Notes: generated by a model not told the origin, from the letters alone. Positions 26,916 through 35,286 are shown, counted from the first letter of the stretch. The stretch is 64,000 bases of DNA from Sulfuricurvum sp. (GCA_030696775.1 JAUYRN010000031.1:124001-188000); one strand, 5' to 3'. Numbers and translations: made by a program.

Positions 26916-27454
26916 AATAACTTACCTACTTCCTTTGTATAAAATATTTGATACTGATCTCAACTATTTATTTAATGATCAATCTTAACAAGTTTGAATG
27001 AGAAATAAATGAGAAATAAATGATATTCAAAAAATACTCTATTTAGGATGAAGGGAGATCTTCATATGCAAAAAAATACACATTTATACTCATCAACAAG
27101 AACAATCTTGTCTAGAAAAGAATACATTCAAAGAGACTACAAAATCTCAATAATCTTTAACTTGATCAAGAGCAGTTTTGCCCACTCGTGTTCGACAAAA
27201 AGTTTCATAGGAAAATAGAGCTTAGATAAACCATCTGTTCCTATATAATTTCAAGCATAAACACTACATTATAATCAACAAAAATGAGATATTTAGGGGG
27301 TTTTTGAAAGTTATAAATTTTGATAAATAGACGGTATATTTTAAGTTTTTACAAGAATATTTTTTGTTAGAATAATGAATAAGCATCTTCAATTTCCCAT
27401 AAATAGGGGTTTTATTTTTCAATAATGCTTTATTCAAATCTAAAAGGATTCTCA
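26916..27454. other. AT-rich intergenic region with repeats and a gene remnant
   Basis: 539 bp without an intact gene. It holds an 11-bp tandem duplication GAGAAATAAAT at 27000-27010 and 27011-27021, the element shared with the other regulator (27008-27027), and the barrel-gene remnant at 27117-27247. From 27248 to 27440 I see only AT-rich DNA and a CCC/GGG hairpin-like patch near 27400. Confidence 0.6.
27117..27247 (-). pseudogene. Remnant of a second haem-barrel gene (C-terminal end)
   Basis: The minus strand encodes YFPMKLFVEHEWAK, matching YFPMKLAIEHAWAK near the end of the barrel at 23792-25084. After a one-base frameshift it continues ALDQVKDY*DFVVSLNVFF, matching SLDSVAEYRDFLVSLNILY with one stop inside. 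Upstream of this the similarity is lost at a stop codon. It is a decayed paralog tail. Confidence 0.8.
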
Positions 27455-27757
27455 ATGAATTTCATCAAAATAGTGATTCCGTTGTTTACAGCGAGTATGG
27501 TTTGGGGAGCGCCGATCAGTTCTGTATATGTACAAAACTGTAAAACGTGTCATGGTCCTGCAGGAGAAAATACAGCCGTTGGAAAATCAAAAATCATCAA
27601 AGATTTATCGGTAACTGAGATAGAAAAAGCGTTAAGTGATCTTTCTTCGGGTGAAAGAAAAGGTCTGCCAGTAGCAAAAATGATTAAAAAGAATTTTATG
27701 AACACTCACACAAAAGAGCAAGTTCATGAATTAGCCGTGTATATCAATAGCTTGTAA
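27455..27757 (+). CDS. Small periplasmic c-type cytochrome
   Basis: 100 residues from MNFIKIVIPLF, chosen because AAAAGGATTCTCA precedes this ATG; an upstream in-frame ATG has no RBS. Signal peptide ends near WGAP; haem motif CKTCHGPAGE (about 28-37); the distal methionine is probably in KMIKKNFM. Resembles the cytochrome c553 class of soluble electron carriers. Divergent from the regulator/haem-barrel cluster and may be its electron partner (inference). Confidence 0.88.
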   Translation: MNFIKIVIPLFTASMVWGAPISSVYVQNCKTCHGPAGENTAVGKSKIIKDLSVTEIEKALSDLSSGERKGLPVAKMIKKNFMNTHTKEQVHELAVYINSL

Positions 27758-27859
27758 TAAAATACTCTTACAAAAGTGCTATAAAGCGCAAATTCCAGTG
27801 TCTTTATGCCACATTTTTTAAGAGAAAAAAAGGCTTTTAAAATCTTCTCACCAATATCA

Positions 27860-27888
27860 TTGACATCAAAGCTTATAATCGCTATAAT
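27860..27888 (+). promoter_or_regulatory. Consensus sigma-70 promoter for the tRNA pair
   Basis: TTGACA at 27860-27865, exactly 17 bases, then TATAAT at 27883-27888, 40 bases before tRNA-Lys. Both hexamers are perfect. Confidence 0.8.
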
Positions 27889-27927
27889 TCCCATCCACAA
27901 ATCGTGTAAGCGATAATGTGCGTTCTT

Positions 27928-28003
27928 GTCCCGTTAGCTCAGCTGGTAGAGCATTTCACTTTTAATGAAGGGGTCGATGGTTCGAATCCATCACGGGACA
28001 CCA
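27928..28003 (+). tRNA. tRNA-Lys (anticodon TTT)
   Basis: 76 bases. Acceptor stem GTCCCGT pairs with ACGGGAC, D-arm GCTC-AGCTGGTA-GAGC, anticodon loop CTTTTAA, T-loop TTCGAAT, encoded CCA end. Reads AAA/AAG lysine codons. Confidence 0.97.
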
Positions 28004-28023
28004 TTTTTTTACTATTGTTCAGT

Positions 28024-28098
28024 GGCTCCATCATCTAATGGTTAGGATTTCAGATTTTCATTCTGGTCATAGGGGTTCAAATCCCCTTGGAGTCACCA
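28024..28098 (+). tRNA. tRNA-Glu (anticodon TTC)
   Basis: 75 bases. Acceptor GGCTCCA pairs with TGGAGTC (one G-T), anticodon loop TTTTCAT with stem TCAGA/TCTGG, T-loop TTCAAAT, encoded CCA. Separated from tRNA-Lys by 20 bases; same transcript likely. Confidence 0.96.
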
Positions 28099-28217
28099 TA
28101 ACGCTTTATTCCCCTTTTTACTTTTAACATCTTTTTTATCTAAATCACTCTATTATTTCACTTATTAAATATCTGTAAGGATTTCCTACGCAAACTCAAG
28201 ACATTAAAATTATTTTT

Positions 28218-29516
28218 ATGAGCTTCGTCATTCTTATTGGCGTCGGTGCTTTTATGCTGATGCTTCCTTTTGCTCATAATGGTCAACTTTCCCTCGTTGA
28301 TGCACTTTTCACTGCTACTTCTGCTGTTTGTGTTACAGGACTGATTGTCAAAGACACACCTGTTGATTTTACCTCATTTGGGCATATCATCATCCTCTCT
28401 CTCATACAAATAGGGGGGATAGGCTACATGACCGCTGTGACATTTATGGCACTTATGCGCCGTAAAAAACTCACGTACCGTGATCGGCTCATCCTCAAAG
28501 AATCCCTTAATTACCCCGGAATGAGCGGAATATTTCGCTTTTTAAAAATCGTTTTTGCAAGCATCATCATTATCGAAGTAGTCGGTGCGATTATTCTCTC
28601 TTTACGCTTTTGGGCAGATATGCCATTTGGTAAAGCTCTTTGGTTTGGGTTTTTTCACTCCGTGTCCGCTTTTAATAATGCCGGTTTTTCTCTTTTTAGT
28701 GACAACATGATGGGCTTTCGGGGTGATCTAGTCATCAACATTACAATACCTCTCTTGATCATTATTGGAGGATTAGGGTATTTGGTCCTTTTGGAACTTT
28801 ATAACTACCGTAAAAAATCATTAACACGTCTCTCTACGCATACAAAACTGGTTTTGTGGACATCGGGAATACTCATACTAGGCGGTATGGCAATCATCCT
28901 CTCATTAGAGTGGAACAATCCAAAATCGTTCGGTTCGATGGACGCGTGGGACAAAATACTTGCCGCATGGTTTGCTTCGGTCAATTATCGAACTGCCGGA
29001 TTTAACAGTATGGACTTTTCTACTTTCAATGACTCTGACCTCTTTTTCGGAACCATTTTTATGATTGTCGGGGGAAGTCCGGGAGGAACCGCAGGGGGTA
29101 TTAAAACTACCGTACTCGCTCTCTCGATCATCGGCGTATGGTTTACATTACGCGGTCAAAACAATCCTCATATTTTCCGTCGAAGTCTGATGCCGTATCA
29201 AATCAACAAAGCGTATGCCATTATTTTTATCGCTTCTTTTTATGTTCTCATCTCGACAGTCATTTTAAATGAAAGCGAGAAACTCCATTTTGTTCGAACC
29301 TTGTTTGAAACCTGCTCCGCTTTTGGTACGGTAGGACTCTCAACCGGTAATGGCGGAGTATTGAGCTATAGCGCACTCTTTAGCGATCTAGGGAAGGTAA
29401 ATATCATTTTCTTGATGCTCATGGGGCGGATCGGTGTTTTTGCTTTCACCGTCGTTATTGTAGGCAAAGCAATACAAACACGTATTAAATACGCAGAAGG
29501 AAAGGTTATTATATGA
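28218..29516 (+). CDS. ktrB: TrkH/KtrB-type potassium transporter, membrane subunit
   Basis: 432 residues with four M1-P-M2 repeats. Selectivity-filter loops are visible: ATSAVCVTGLIV, HSVSAFNNAGFSL, SVNYRTAGFNSM and ETCSAFGTVGLSTG. It imports K+ with the RCK subunit encoded next. No RBS precedes the ATG at 28218; the frame stays open upstream to an ACG at 28188, six bases after AAGGA, so translation may start earlier at a non-standard codon. ATGA overlap with ktrA. Confidence 0.93.
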   Translation: MSFVILIGVGAFMLMLPFAHNGQLSLVDALFTATSAVCVTGLIVKDTPVDFTSFGHIIILSLIQIGGIGYMTAVTFMALMRRKKLTYRDRLILKESLNYPGMSGIFRFLKIVFASIIIIEVVGAIILSLRFWADMPFGKALWFGFFHSVSAFNNAGFSLFSDNMMGFRGDLVINITIPLLIIIGGLGYLVLLELYNYRKKSLTRLSTHTKLVLWTSGILILGGMAIILSLEWNNPKSFGSMDAWDKILAAWFASVNYRTAGFNSMDFSTFNDSDLFFGTIFMIVGGSPGGTAGGIKTTVLALSIIGVWFTLRGQNNPHIFRRSLMPYQINKAYAIIFIASFYVLISTVILNESEKLHFVRTLFETCSAFGTVGLSTGNGGVLSYSALFSDLGKVNIIFLMLMGRIGVFAFTVVIVGKAIQTRIKYAEGKVII

Positions 29517-30160
29517 CATACGTCGTTATTGGATTAGGAAAGTTTGGATTTCATGTTGCCAAAGGATTAGCTCAACAAGGAGAGACCGTTATCGCAATCG
29601 ATAACGATGAGGAGAAAATTCGCAATATCAGCGAATACGTCCAAGATGCCATTATGCTCGACTCATCTGATCCTCGTGCATTGCGTGAAGCAGGCATCGC
29701 AGATGCCGAAGTCGCCATCGTCAGCATCGGGGAACATCTCGAAGCCAGTATCCTTACGGTGATGGCACTCAAAGAAATCGGTATCGAAACCGTCGTTGCA
29801 AAAGCAATCACTGTCGTACACGGGCAAATTCTCTCTAAACTGGGTGCTGCCAAAGTCATCTATCCGGAGATGGAATCCGCAAAAAAACTGGTTAAAAAGA
29901 TTGTTTCAAATATGCATTATGAAACAATTGACCTATCTATCACAATGAAACTTGCCAAAATGACACTTCCCGCATTTTGGATTGGGACATCCATCCTCTC
30001 TCCAACGTTTGAAAATGATTATGAAGTAAAACCCATAGCCTACAAACACCAAGGCGAATGGCACACCTCATTTGAAAAAGATGATATCCTCGAAAAGGGA
30101 GATATTCTCGTTGTTCTAGGCAACAGCAACAACGTCGAAGCTCTCAGTAAAAAAGTGTAA
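29513..30160 (+). CDS. ktrA: TrkA/KtrA-type RCK regulatory subunit
   Basis: 215 residues: Rossmann RCK-N domain with GLGKFGFHVA and acidic end of strand 2 (AIDNDEEK), then an RCK-C domain (about 135-215). Binds nucleotide and gates the KtrB channel from the cytoplasm. Overlaps ktrB by four bases. Confidence 0.93.
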   Translation: MTYVVIGLGKFGFHVAKGLAQQGETVIAIDNDEEKIRNISEYVQDAIMLDSSDPRALREAGIADAEVAIVSIGEHLEASILTVMALKEIGIETVVAKAITVVHGQILSKLGAAKVIYPEMESAKKLVKKIVSNMHYETIDLSITMKLAKMTLPAFWIGTSILSPTFENDYEVKPIAYKHQGEWHTSFEKDDILEKGDILVVLGNSNNVEALSKKV

Positions 30161-30228
30161 ACATTTTCGTTTCTTTTCTTTTGCTAGAATAACAGACATA
30201 AAAATTTGTTACTGTAAAGGATCTCATC

Positions 30229-30384
30229 ATGAAAAATCTAGCTCTACTCTCTCTGATCATTCTATTTGTTTCAGGCTGTGCAGCAACGTGGAGTGGTGTC
30301 AAAGAAGACACAACCTCCGCAACCGAATGGACTAAGAAAAAAGTGAATGACAGCGCAAGTTTTGTCAAAGAAAAGACAGAATAG
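30229..30384 (+). CDS. 51-residue lipoprotein, entericidin-like
   Basis: Short frame: signal peptide MKNLALLSLIILFVSGC with lipobox VSGC, then AATWSGVKEDT and a Lys/Glu-rich amphipathic tail. TAAAGGATCTCATC precedes the ATG and a TAGAAT-type -10 lies about 45 bases upstream. Layout resembles entericidin-type lipoproteins; function unknown. Confidence 0.75.
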   Translation: MKNLALLSLIILFVSGCAATWSGVKEDTTSATEWTKKKVNDSASFVKEKTE

Positions 30385-30388
30385 TTTT

Positions 30389-30778
30389 TTAAAAAGAACG
30401 CTGCAGGGTCAAACCAACATAATTTCCAGTAGTAGAAGAATCTTTTATTACTGGCGATAAAATGTATTGATCCGTTACAAAAGCACCTAACGCAGAACCT
30501 GCTATATGAGAAATCGCATCTAAGGCTTGCCCTTTTGCATCTCCATGAAGTGCATATTCTACTCCTTGTTCCGCAATGACAGCAGCACTGCTAATCCAAA
30601 AACCAATCATCCCTCTGTTTTCTTTATACTCTGGATAATAGCTATCTACAACAGCAGCAATCCCACCCGCCATAACAGCTCCACCGACAAAATGGCTCAT
30701 TTCACTGCTAACACTAGTATTTGCTTCTAATTGCGTTATCATTAATGTTGCAGCGATCAATAAGGTAATTTTTTTCAT
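30389..30778 (-). CDS. Small exported protein, unknown function
   Basis: 129 residues. Signal peptide MKKITLLIAATLMITQLEA, then glycine/alanine-rich hydrophobic stretches (FVGGAVMAGGIAAVV at about 30-44; AISHIAGSALGAFV at about 90-103) and an aromatic C-terminus (GLTLQRSF) that could be an outer-membrane signal. I do not recognise a family. RBS AAAGGATACGA. Convergent with the small lipoprotein, four bases apart. Confidence 0.7.
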   Translation of the reverse strand: MKKITLLIAATLMITQLEANTSVSSEMSHFVGGAVMAGGIAAVVDSYYPEYKENRGMIGFWISSAAVIAEQGVEYALHGDAKGQALDAISHIAGSALGAFVTDQYILSPVIKDSSTTGNYVGLTLQRSF

Positions 30779-30883
30779 TCGTATCCTTTAACATAGACAA
30801 AATCTAACTTTGACAGTATACCTTCCATTGAGAGATGAAAAGTAACAATCCGTGCTACAATCTCAACTTTAAAGGATTAAATT

Positions 30884-31624
30884 ATGCCACTTTTACTTAT
30901 TCTATTGCTGAATATCAGTATTGTGTTCGCGCAAACATCACCACTCCAATGGGGCGAAAATGTTACTGGGGTTGTTACCCACTTTCATAGTAATAAAAAG
31001 GAGCTTGCATTAACCTTTGATGCATGTGGTGGAAGTGTCCGAAGCTCCCAGTATGACGCAGATCTCATTGAGTTTTTAATACAAAATCATATCCCTGCCA
31101 CACTGTTTATAAATGCCCGATGGATCGACACCAATCCTGATATTTTTATGAAACTCTCTACTAATCCCTTGTTTGAAATTGCCAACCATGGAACCGCACA
31201 TAAACCACTCTCAGTTGAGGGGAAAAGTATTTATAACATTCACGGCACAGAATCTGCAGATGAAGTGATGAGTGAAATCGAAGGTAATAACAACAAGATA
31301 GAGAAGCTTACAGGTAAACGCCCCACATTTTTTCGCTCAGGAACTGCCTATTATGATGAAAATGCTGTCGCTATTGCTCATACTTTAAAAATGGAAATTG
31401 GCGGATTTTCCGTGTTAGGGGATGCAGGAGCTACCTTTAGCGCACCCAAAGTAGCAGGGCAACTTATAAGCGCACACAGTGGCGATATTATTCTCCTGCA
31501 CATGAATCATCCGGAGAGCGGAACACGTGAGGGAATAATCGAGGGAATTACTGTGTTGCTAAAAGAGGGATTTACCTTTGTACGTTTGAGTGATGTAAAA
31601 AAAAGTCTCGTAAGGATTCCCTAA
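30884..31624 (+). CDS. Polysaccharide deacetylase (NodB-like)
   Basis: 246 residues with a signal peptide (MPLLLILLLNISIVFA). NodB motifs: LTFDACGG (catalytic Asp), IANHGTAHKPLS (metal His pair), FFRSGTAYYDE and LLHMNHPESGT. Exported deacetylase acting on envelope sugar polymers, perhaps peptidoglycan or extracellular polysaccharide. RBS AAAGGATTAAATT. Confidence 0.88.
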   Translation: MPLLLILLLNISIVFAQTSPLQWGENVTGVVTHFHSNKKELALTFDACGGSVRSSQYDADLIEFLIQNHIPATLFINARWIDTNPDIFMKLSTNPLFEIANHGTAHKPLSVEGKSIYNIHGTESADEVMSEIEGNNNKIEKLTGKRPTFFRSGTAYYDENAVAIAHTLKMEIGGFSVLGDAGATFSAPKVAGQLISAHSGDIILLHMNHPESGTREGIIEGITVLLKEGFTFVRLSDVKKSLVRIP

Positions 31625-31626
31625 CA

Positions 31627-31642
31627 TGTAACTTTTGTTACA
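31627..31642. promoter_or_regulatory. Palindrome TGTAAC-TTTT-GTTACA
   Basis: Perfect 6-bp inverted repeat three bases after the deacetylase stop and 57 bases before the next gene. It resembles a dimeric regulator site more than a terminator, as no T-run follows. Confidence 0.35.
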
Positions 31643-31698
31643 GACATCCCTGCCTTGAATGCGATATAGTCTGCTACTAACATAATTAAGGATCCATC

Positions 31699-31899
31699 AT
31701 GTGTCTTATTTTAACTTTCGCTTTTATCGTAGCAACTCTCTCCTTTTTCACCCAAGGGCTGCTACCCCATGCGATCATCAGCGGGCTTCTTGCTTCGATT
31801 TCCCTTTTCTTTTTTATCCGAAAACTGATTTTTAATGGACGATGTATTTTTGGGAAAGCAACCGATTGCAATGCACCTAAAAATTCAAATAAGCTCTAG
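31699..31899 (+). CDS. 66-residue membrane protein, unknown
   Basis: Two hydrophobic spans (about 3-22 and 27-45, IISGLLASISLFFFI) followed by a short tail with two cysteines (GRCIFGKATDCNAP). AATTAAGGATCCATC gives a good RBS. No family recognised. Confidence 0.65.
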   Translation: MCLILTFAFIVATLSFFTQGLLPHAIISGLLASISLFFFIRKLIFNGRCIFGKATDCNAPKNSNKL

Positions 31900-32007
31900 A
31901 TTTTTCAACAATCATCAAGACTGAAGGACACAATGGTACATCTTAAGAGTTGAATATTTTACACGTGTCTATTTAAACTCTTTTATCCCCTTTACAGGGG
32001 ACAATGC

Positions 32008-32892
32008 TTACTTTTTGAACATCTCATAACGATACTGTGTCATCAATGTATCTTCACGATTTCCCCACTCTTTCATCGACGCATCGTATAAACGAACATT
32101 TTTATATCCAAGTACTCCGTTAAGGACAAAGTAGTTAAAGGATGTTTCAAGCCCTCCGGTACAATAAACAAGGACTTCTTTGTTTTTATCCAAACCATAT
32201 CCCTCTTTAAAGACACTTTCCAACATTTTTTTATCTTTTAGTACATACTCTTTATCGACTGAATAGTTCCATGAATAACTCATACCGCCCTTGATGTGGC
32301 CATTGCGTTTTACTGTGGCCGTAGGAGTGACACCCAAATACATATCACTAGGTCGTGCATCGATCATCGGGAGTTTGCCGAGATGATTTTTCACATAGGT
32401 AATATCGGCAATTTTAGATACATCGATTTTTGCCTTGTATGCGCTTGGAGCAATTCGCGGTTTTTCTTGTGTCAGAGCAAGCTTGCTGTTTTTCCACCCT
32501 TTTAGTCCGCCATCTAGAAGTGCCACGTTTTTGATTCCGTGATAATTCAATGCCCAATAAATATAGCTGGCTTTGAGAAGATCTTTGGGCTCATTGATGG
32601 GGGCATAGAGGACAACATCCGTTTTTTCATCGATGCCTAATGCGCTGATCTCTTTTTCGATCTCAGAGACAGGGCGCACAGAGAGAAATGTTCCGTTATC
32701 AAAACGCCATTTACCGATTGATGTATGCGCTGCACCTTTTATATGTTCGAACTCATAGCCCTCACCATCTGACACTTCGATGATCTTAAGCTGTGAATCG
32801 TTTTGATGTTCACTTAACCACTGTGGAGTTACCAAAGGTTCGATGGCTAAAAGAGAGACGGTAGCGGTAATTAATACACCTAATATTTTCAT
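32008..32892 (-). CDS. Exported tandem-domain rhodanese (thiosulfate:cyanide sulfurtransferase type)
   Basis: 294 residues with signal peptide MKILGVLITATVSLLA. Two rhodanese domains: an inactive first (about 20-145, lacking Cys) and a second with the catalytic cysteine in VYCTGGLETS (about residue 245). Probably moves sulfane sulfur in the periplasm, in keeping with a sulfur-oxidising lifestyle (inference). RBS AAAGGAATCTC. Confidence 0.88.
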   Translation of the reverse strand: MKILGVLITATVSLLAIEPLVTPQWLSEHQNDSQLKIIEVSDGEGYEFEHIKGAAHTSIGKWRFDNGTFLSVRPVSEIEKEISALGIDEKTDVVLYAPINEPKDLLKASYIYWALNYHGIKNVALLDGGLKGWKNSKLALTQEKPRIAPSAYKAKIDVSKIADITYVKNHLGKLPMIDARPSDMYLGVTPTATVKRNGHIKGGMSYSWNYSVDKEYVLKDKKMLESVFKEGYGLDKNKEVLVYCTGGLETSFNYFVLNGVLGYKNVRLYDASMKEWGNREDTLMTQYRYEMFKK

Positions 32893-32938
32893 GAGATTCC
32901 TTTAAATAATTTTCTGCATGATAGAGCGCTAGCACTTA

Positions 32939-32976
32939 AAGGATAATTTTTTTCTTTTTCTAAATTTATTATCCTT
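32939..32976. promoter_or_regulatory. Inverted repeat AAGGATAAT / ATTATCCTT
   Basis: Perfect 9-bp arms around a 20-base T-rich loop, between tonB and the rhodanese gene. Could terminate tonB or control the rhodanese gene; no downstream T-run on the minus strand. Confidence 0.4.
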
Positions 32977-32996
32977 GTATACACTACAGACATAAC

Positions 32997-33686
32997 CTAA
33001 CCAGCATTCTTTAAACTGTATCTCAAAGGAACAGTTATTCGAATGCTTTTAGGCGGGCGGGGGAAATAGTGCGCGGTTTTTGTAATCAAATTTAAAGCAT
33101 CACTGTCCAAAATATCATATCCCGAACTGCTTTGCACCGTAATATCTTCTACCTCACCATTGCTTTTAAGCCGAAATGAAATACTGGCACTGCCTTCTTG
33201 CTTTAGTCGAAGAGCCTGATTGGGATATTTGCGATATTTAATCAATACATCACGAATAGCGGAAAGATGATTATCCAAATATTCCTCTTCAGCACTTGGT
33301 TTTGGAGGAGATGGTGGTGAAGGGACAACTATCGGCTCTTGTATTTTTTCAGCAATCGGTTCACTTTTTTGTACCATCGGTGCTGTTTGAGCCCTGGCGA
33401 CGACTTCATTTTTTAATGTTTGGGAGGGCTGTATCACGTCTGCCATTGGCTGAACTATGGGCGATGCTTTAGGAGTGACGTGCGTTGGTGCAGTTGGCTG
33501 CATGACCGTGGAAAAAATTTGCTTTGTGGGTGAGGGTTGATTTTTTACTTCGAGTGCACTCATAGATAGTTCCAACACGATCTCTTCTTCAACTTCTTTC
33601 GTAGGCATAGACAAGACAGCTACAACTGCTCCTATCACAACCAAATGTGCGGCAATAGAAAGCGCAAAAGAGTGTTGCGTTTTCAT
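32997..33686 (-). CDS. tonB: TonB energy-transducing protein
   Basis: 229 residues: short N-terminal anchor (about 12-28), proline-rich middle (PSPPSPPKPSAEE), C-terminal TonB domain (about 150-229) with YPNQALRLKQEGSASISF and IRITVPLRYSLK. Couples the ExbB/ExbD proton motor to outer-membrane receptors such as the one at 35368. ATGA overlap with exbD. Confidence 0.92.
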   Translation of the reverse strand: MKTQHSFALSIAAHLVVIGAVVAVLSMPTKEVEEEIVLELSMSALEVKNQPSPTKQIFSTVMQPTAPTHVTPKASPIVQPMADVIQPSQTLKNEVVARAQTAPMVQKSEPIAEKIQEPIVVPSPPSPPKPSAEEEYLDNHLSAIRDVLIKYRKYPNQALRLKQEGSASISFRLKSNGEVEDITVQSSSGYDILDSDALNLITKTAHYFPRPPKSIRITVPLRYSLKNAG

Positions 33687-34066
33687 GAGTCCCTCTGAGT
33701 GATAATCGAAATTTTTTCAATCTTTTGCAGCTTAAGTTGATCGAGGATAAAAATAAAATCGTTAAAAAACGCCTTTTTATCCCCTCGCACGCTTACACTC
33801 GCATCACTGGAGAGTGTGCTGATTTTCGTTACGATCTCAGCTTGCGTCATGCTTACACCATTGTAAAATATTTCTCCGTTTTCATTGAGTGCAATTTCGA
33901 TTTTTTCAGCAGGTTTAATCTGGGCACTCGCAGCTTTTGGCAAATCAAGCTTGATAGCACCCGAAGCCACAAACGTCGAAATAGTAAGGACAATCGCCAA
34001 CAATACCAAAACAACATCGATCAACGGCACGACATTGATTCCCTCAACTTTCTTAAGCGCGCGCAT
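33683..34066 (-). CDS. exbD: Biopolymer transport protein ExbD
   Basis: 127 residues: one transmembrane helix (about 15-35) with the key aspartate in VVPLIDVVLVLL, and a periplasmic domain (about 40-127). Part of the ExbB-ExbD-TonB motor. Overlaps exbB by 14 bases. Confidence 0.93.
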   Translation of the reverse strand: MRALKKVEGINVVPLIDVVLVLLAIVLTISTFVASGAIKLDLPKAASAQIKPAEKIEIALNENGEIFYNGVSMTQAEIVTKISTLSSDASVSVRGDKKAFFNDFIFILDQLKLQKIEKISIITQRDS

Positions 34067-34475
34067 CTTCCCATTCTCCCATCAATAAATCGACCTTGCG
34101 TAGACATGCACTATAGATCATTATCGACGGAATCGCCACCAACAATCCCAATGCCGTCGCTTTAAGTGCCAATGACAGACCGATTACAACTTGAGTTGGC
34201 TCCAATCCGCCACTCTGCCCGATCTCATAAAATACCACCATGATTCCGGCAACCGTTCCCAGAAGTCCTACATACGGAGCATTGGAACCGATGACGGATA
34301 TCGCCGTGAGGTTTTTGGTTAGCTGTGCTTCCGCACGATTTTTAGTCTCGAATTCTTCGACCTTTACCGAACGAAAATAGAAAAAACGTTCCATTCCATA
34401 CGCCATTGCTATAATGCTCATTACTCCTAATATCCCCAATGTCGCATAATCGACCACTAATTTTAATTCTTCCAT
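34053..34475 (-). CDS. exbB: Biopolymer transport protein ExbB
   Basis: 140 residues with three transmembrane segments (about 10-30, 60-80, 100-120) and the MotA/TolQ/ExbB core GSNAPYVGLLGTVAGIM and GLSLALKATALGLLVAIPS. Short form typical of Campylobacterota. First of exbB-exbD-tonB. Confidence 0.93.
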   Translation of the reverse strand: MEELKLVVDYATLGILGVMSIIAMAYGMERFFYFRSVKVEEFETKNRAEAQLTKNLTAISVIGSNAPYVGLLGTVAGIMVVFYEIGQSGGLEPTQVVIGLSLALKATALGLLVAIPSIMIYSACLRKVDLLMGEWEDARA

Positions 34476-34510
34476 TTTACACTCCAGATTATGATTTTAT
34501 TTCCTATTCT

Positions 34511-34593
34511 CCCATATCCGAAAGATATGGGTAGCTTTAGGGGGTAGTAGGGACATTTGTCCCTGCCACTGTATGGGCTTCGCCGATACAGTG
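34511..34593. repeat. Three-hairpin spacer between exbB and the dioxygenase gene
   Basis: 34511-34531: CCCATATC-CGAAA-GATATGGG. 34549-34564: AGGGACA-TT-TGTCCCT, related (opposite strand) to 4011-4032. 34567-34593: CACTGTAT-GGGCTTCGCCG-ATACAGTG. No T-run on the minus strand, so a role in RNA processing or as a small palindromic repeat is possible as well as termination. Confidence 0.65.
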
Positions 34594-34602
34594 TGTCCAA
34601 AC

Positions 34603-35286
34603 TTATGTATCGGCCCATGTACGGAGCAAATTGTGATAAATACTCGTAAGCTTTACCGTATCCTCATCGTCACCTAAGCGTTCACGAAACGCCATGATCG
34701 ACATATCCATATCAAACAAAATACGTCGCTGCTCGGTTGAGCGCACCATACTTTCCAGCCATGTAAAACACGCGATACGAGCACCTCTGGTGACCGGTTC
34801 AACCCTATGTACACTCGAGGAAGGGTACAAAACCATATCGCCTGCATTTAGCTTGACGCGTTGTGAACCAAAGGTATCTTCGATCACCAACTCACCGCCA
34901 TCGTATTCATCCGGATCGGAAAAAAAGAGGGTAAACGAAAGATCGCTTCGTACCCGTTTTCCACCGCCTCGCATGGTACGCACTGCATTGTCCACATGAT
35001 TACCAAACGTATTGAACTCACCCGTGTAACAGTTGAACAACGGAGGAAAAATCTTTTTGGGCAATGCCGCGGTAAAAAAAAGGGCACTATTGCTCAACGC
35101 ATCCAAGACAATTTTTTGCAAAGCTATAGCTGCCTCTGACTCTTCAGGAAGCTGAAGATTATTTTTGGCTTTTGCCGCCTGTGTTCCACTGGTGACATTG
35201 CCGTCCACCCACTGTGAAGAAGTCAATATCTCTCGACACTGTGCCACCTGCTCTTGCGTCAGGATATTGGGTATATGAAGTAACAT
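34603..35286 (-). CDS. piuC: Fe(II)/2-oxoglutarate dioxygenase of the PiuC/YbiX type
   Basis: 227 residues. Iron ligands in NHVDNAVR (HxD, about 97-99) and [20 protein letters not shown] (distal His and 2-oxoglutarate-binding Arg). PKHD-type hydroxylases are often encoded beside TonB receptors and controlled by Fur; substrate unknown. Lies between the receptor and exbB. Confidence 0.92.
   Translation of the reverse strand: MLLHIPNILTQEQVAQCREILTSSQWVDGNVTSGTQAAKAKNNLQLPEESEAAIALQKIVLDALSNSALFFTAALPKKIFPPLFNCYTGEFNTFGNHVDNAVRTMRGGGKRVRSDLSFTLFFSDPDEYDGGELVIEDTFGSQRVKLNAGDMVLYPSSSVHRVEPVTRGARIACFTWLESMVRSTEQRRILFDMDMSIMAFRERLGDDEDTVKLTSIYHNLLRTWADT

Noticed and set aside
27264-27455. 63-codon minus-strand frame before the cytochrome c gene
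   Set aside because: AT-driven composition (Lys/Asn/Ile/Leu rich), no RBS, no family, overlaps the likely cytochrome promoter.
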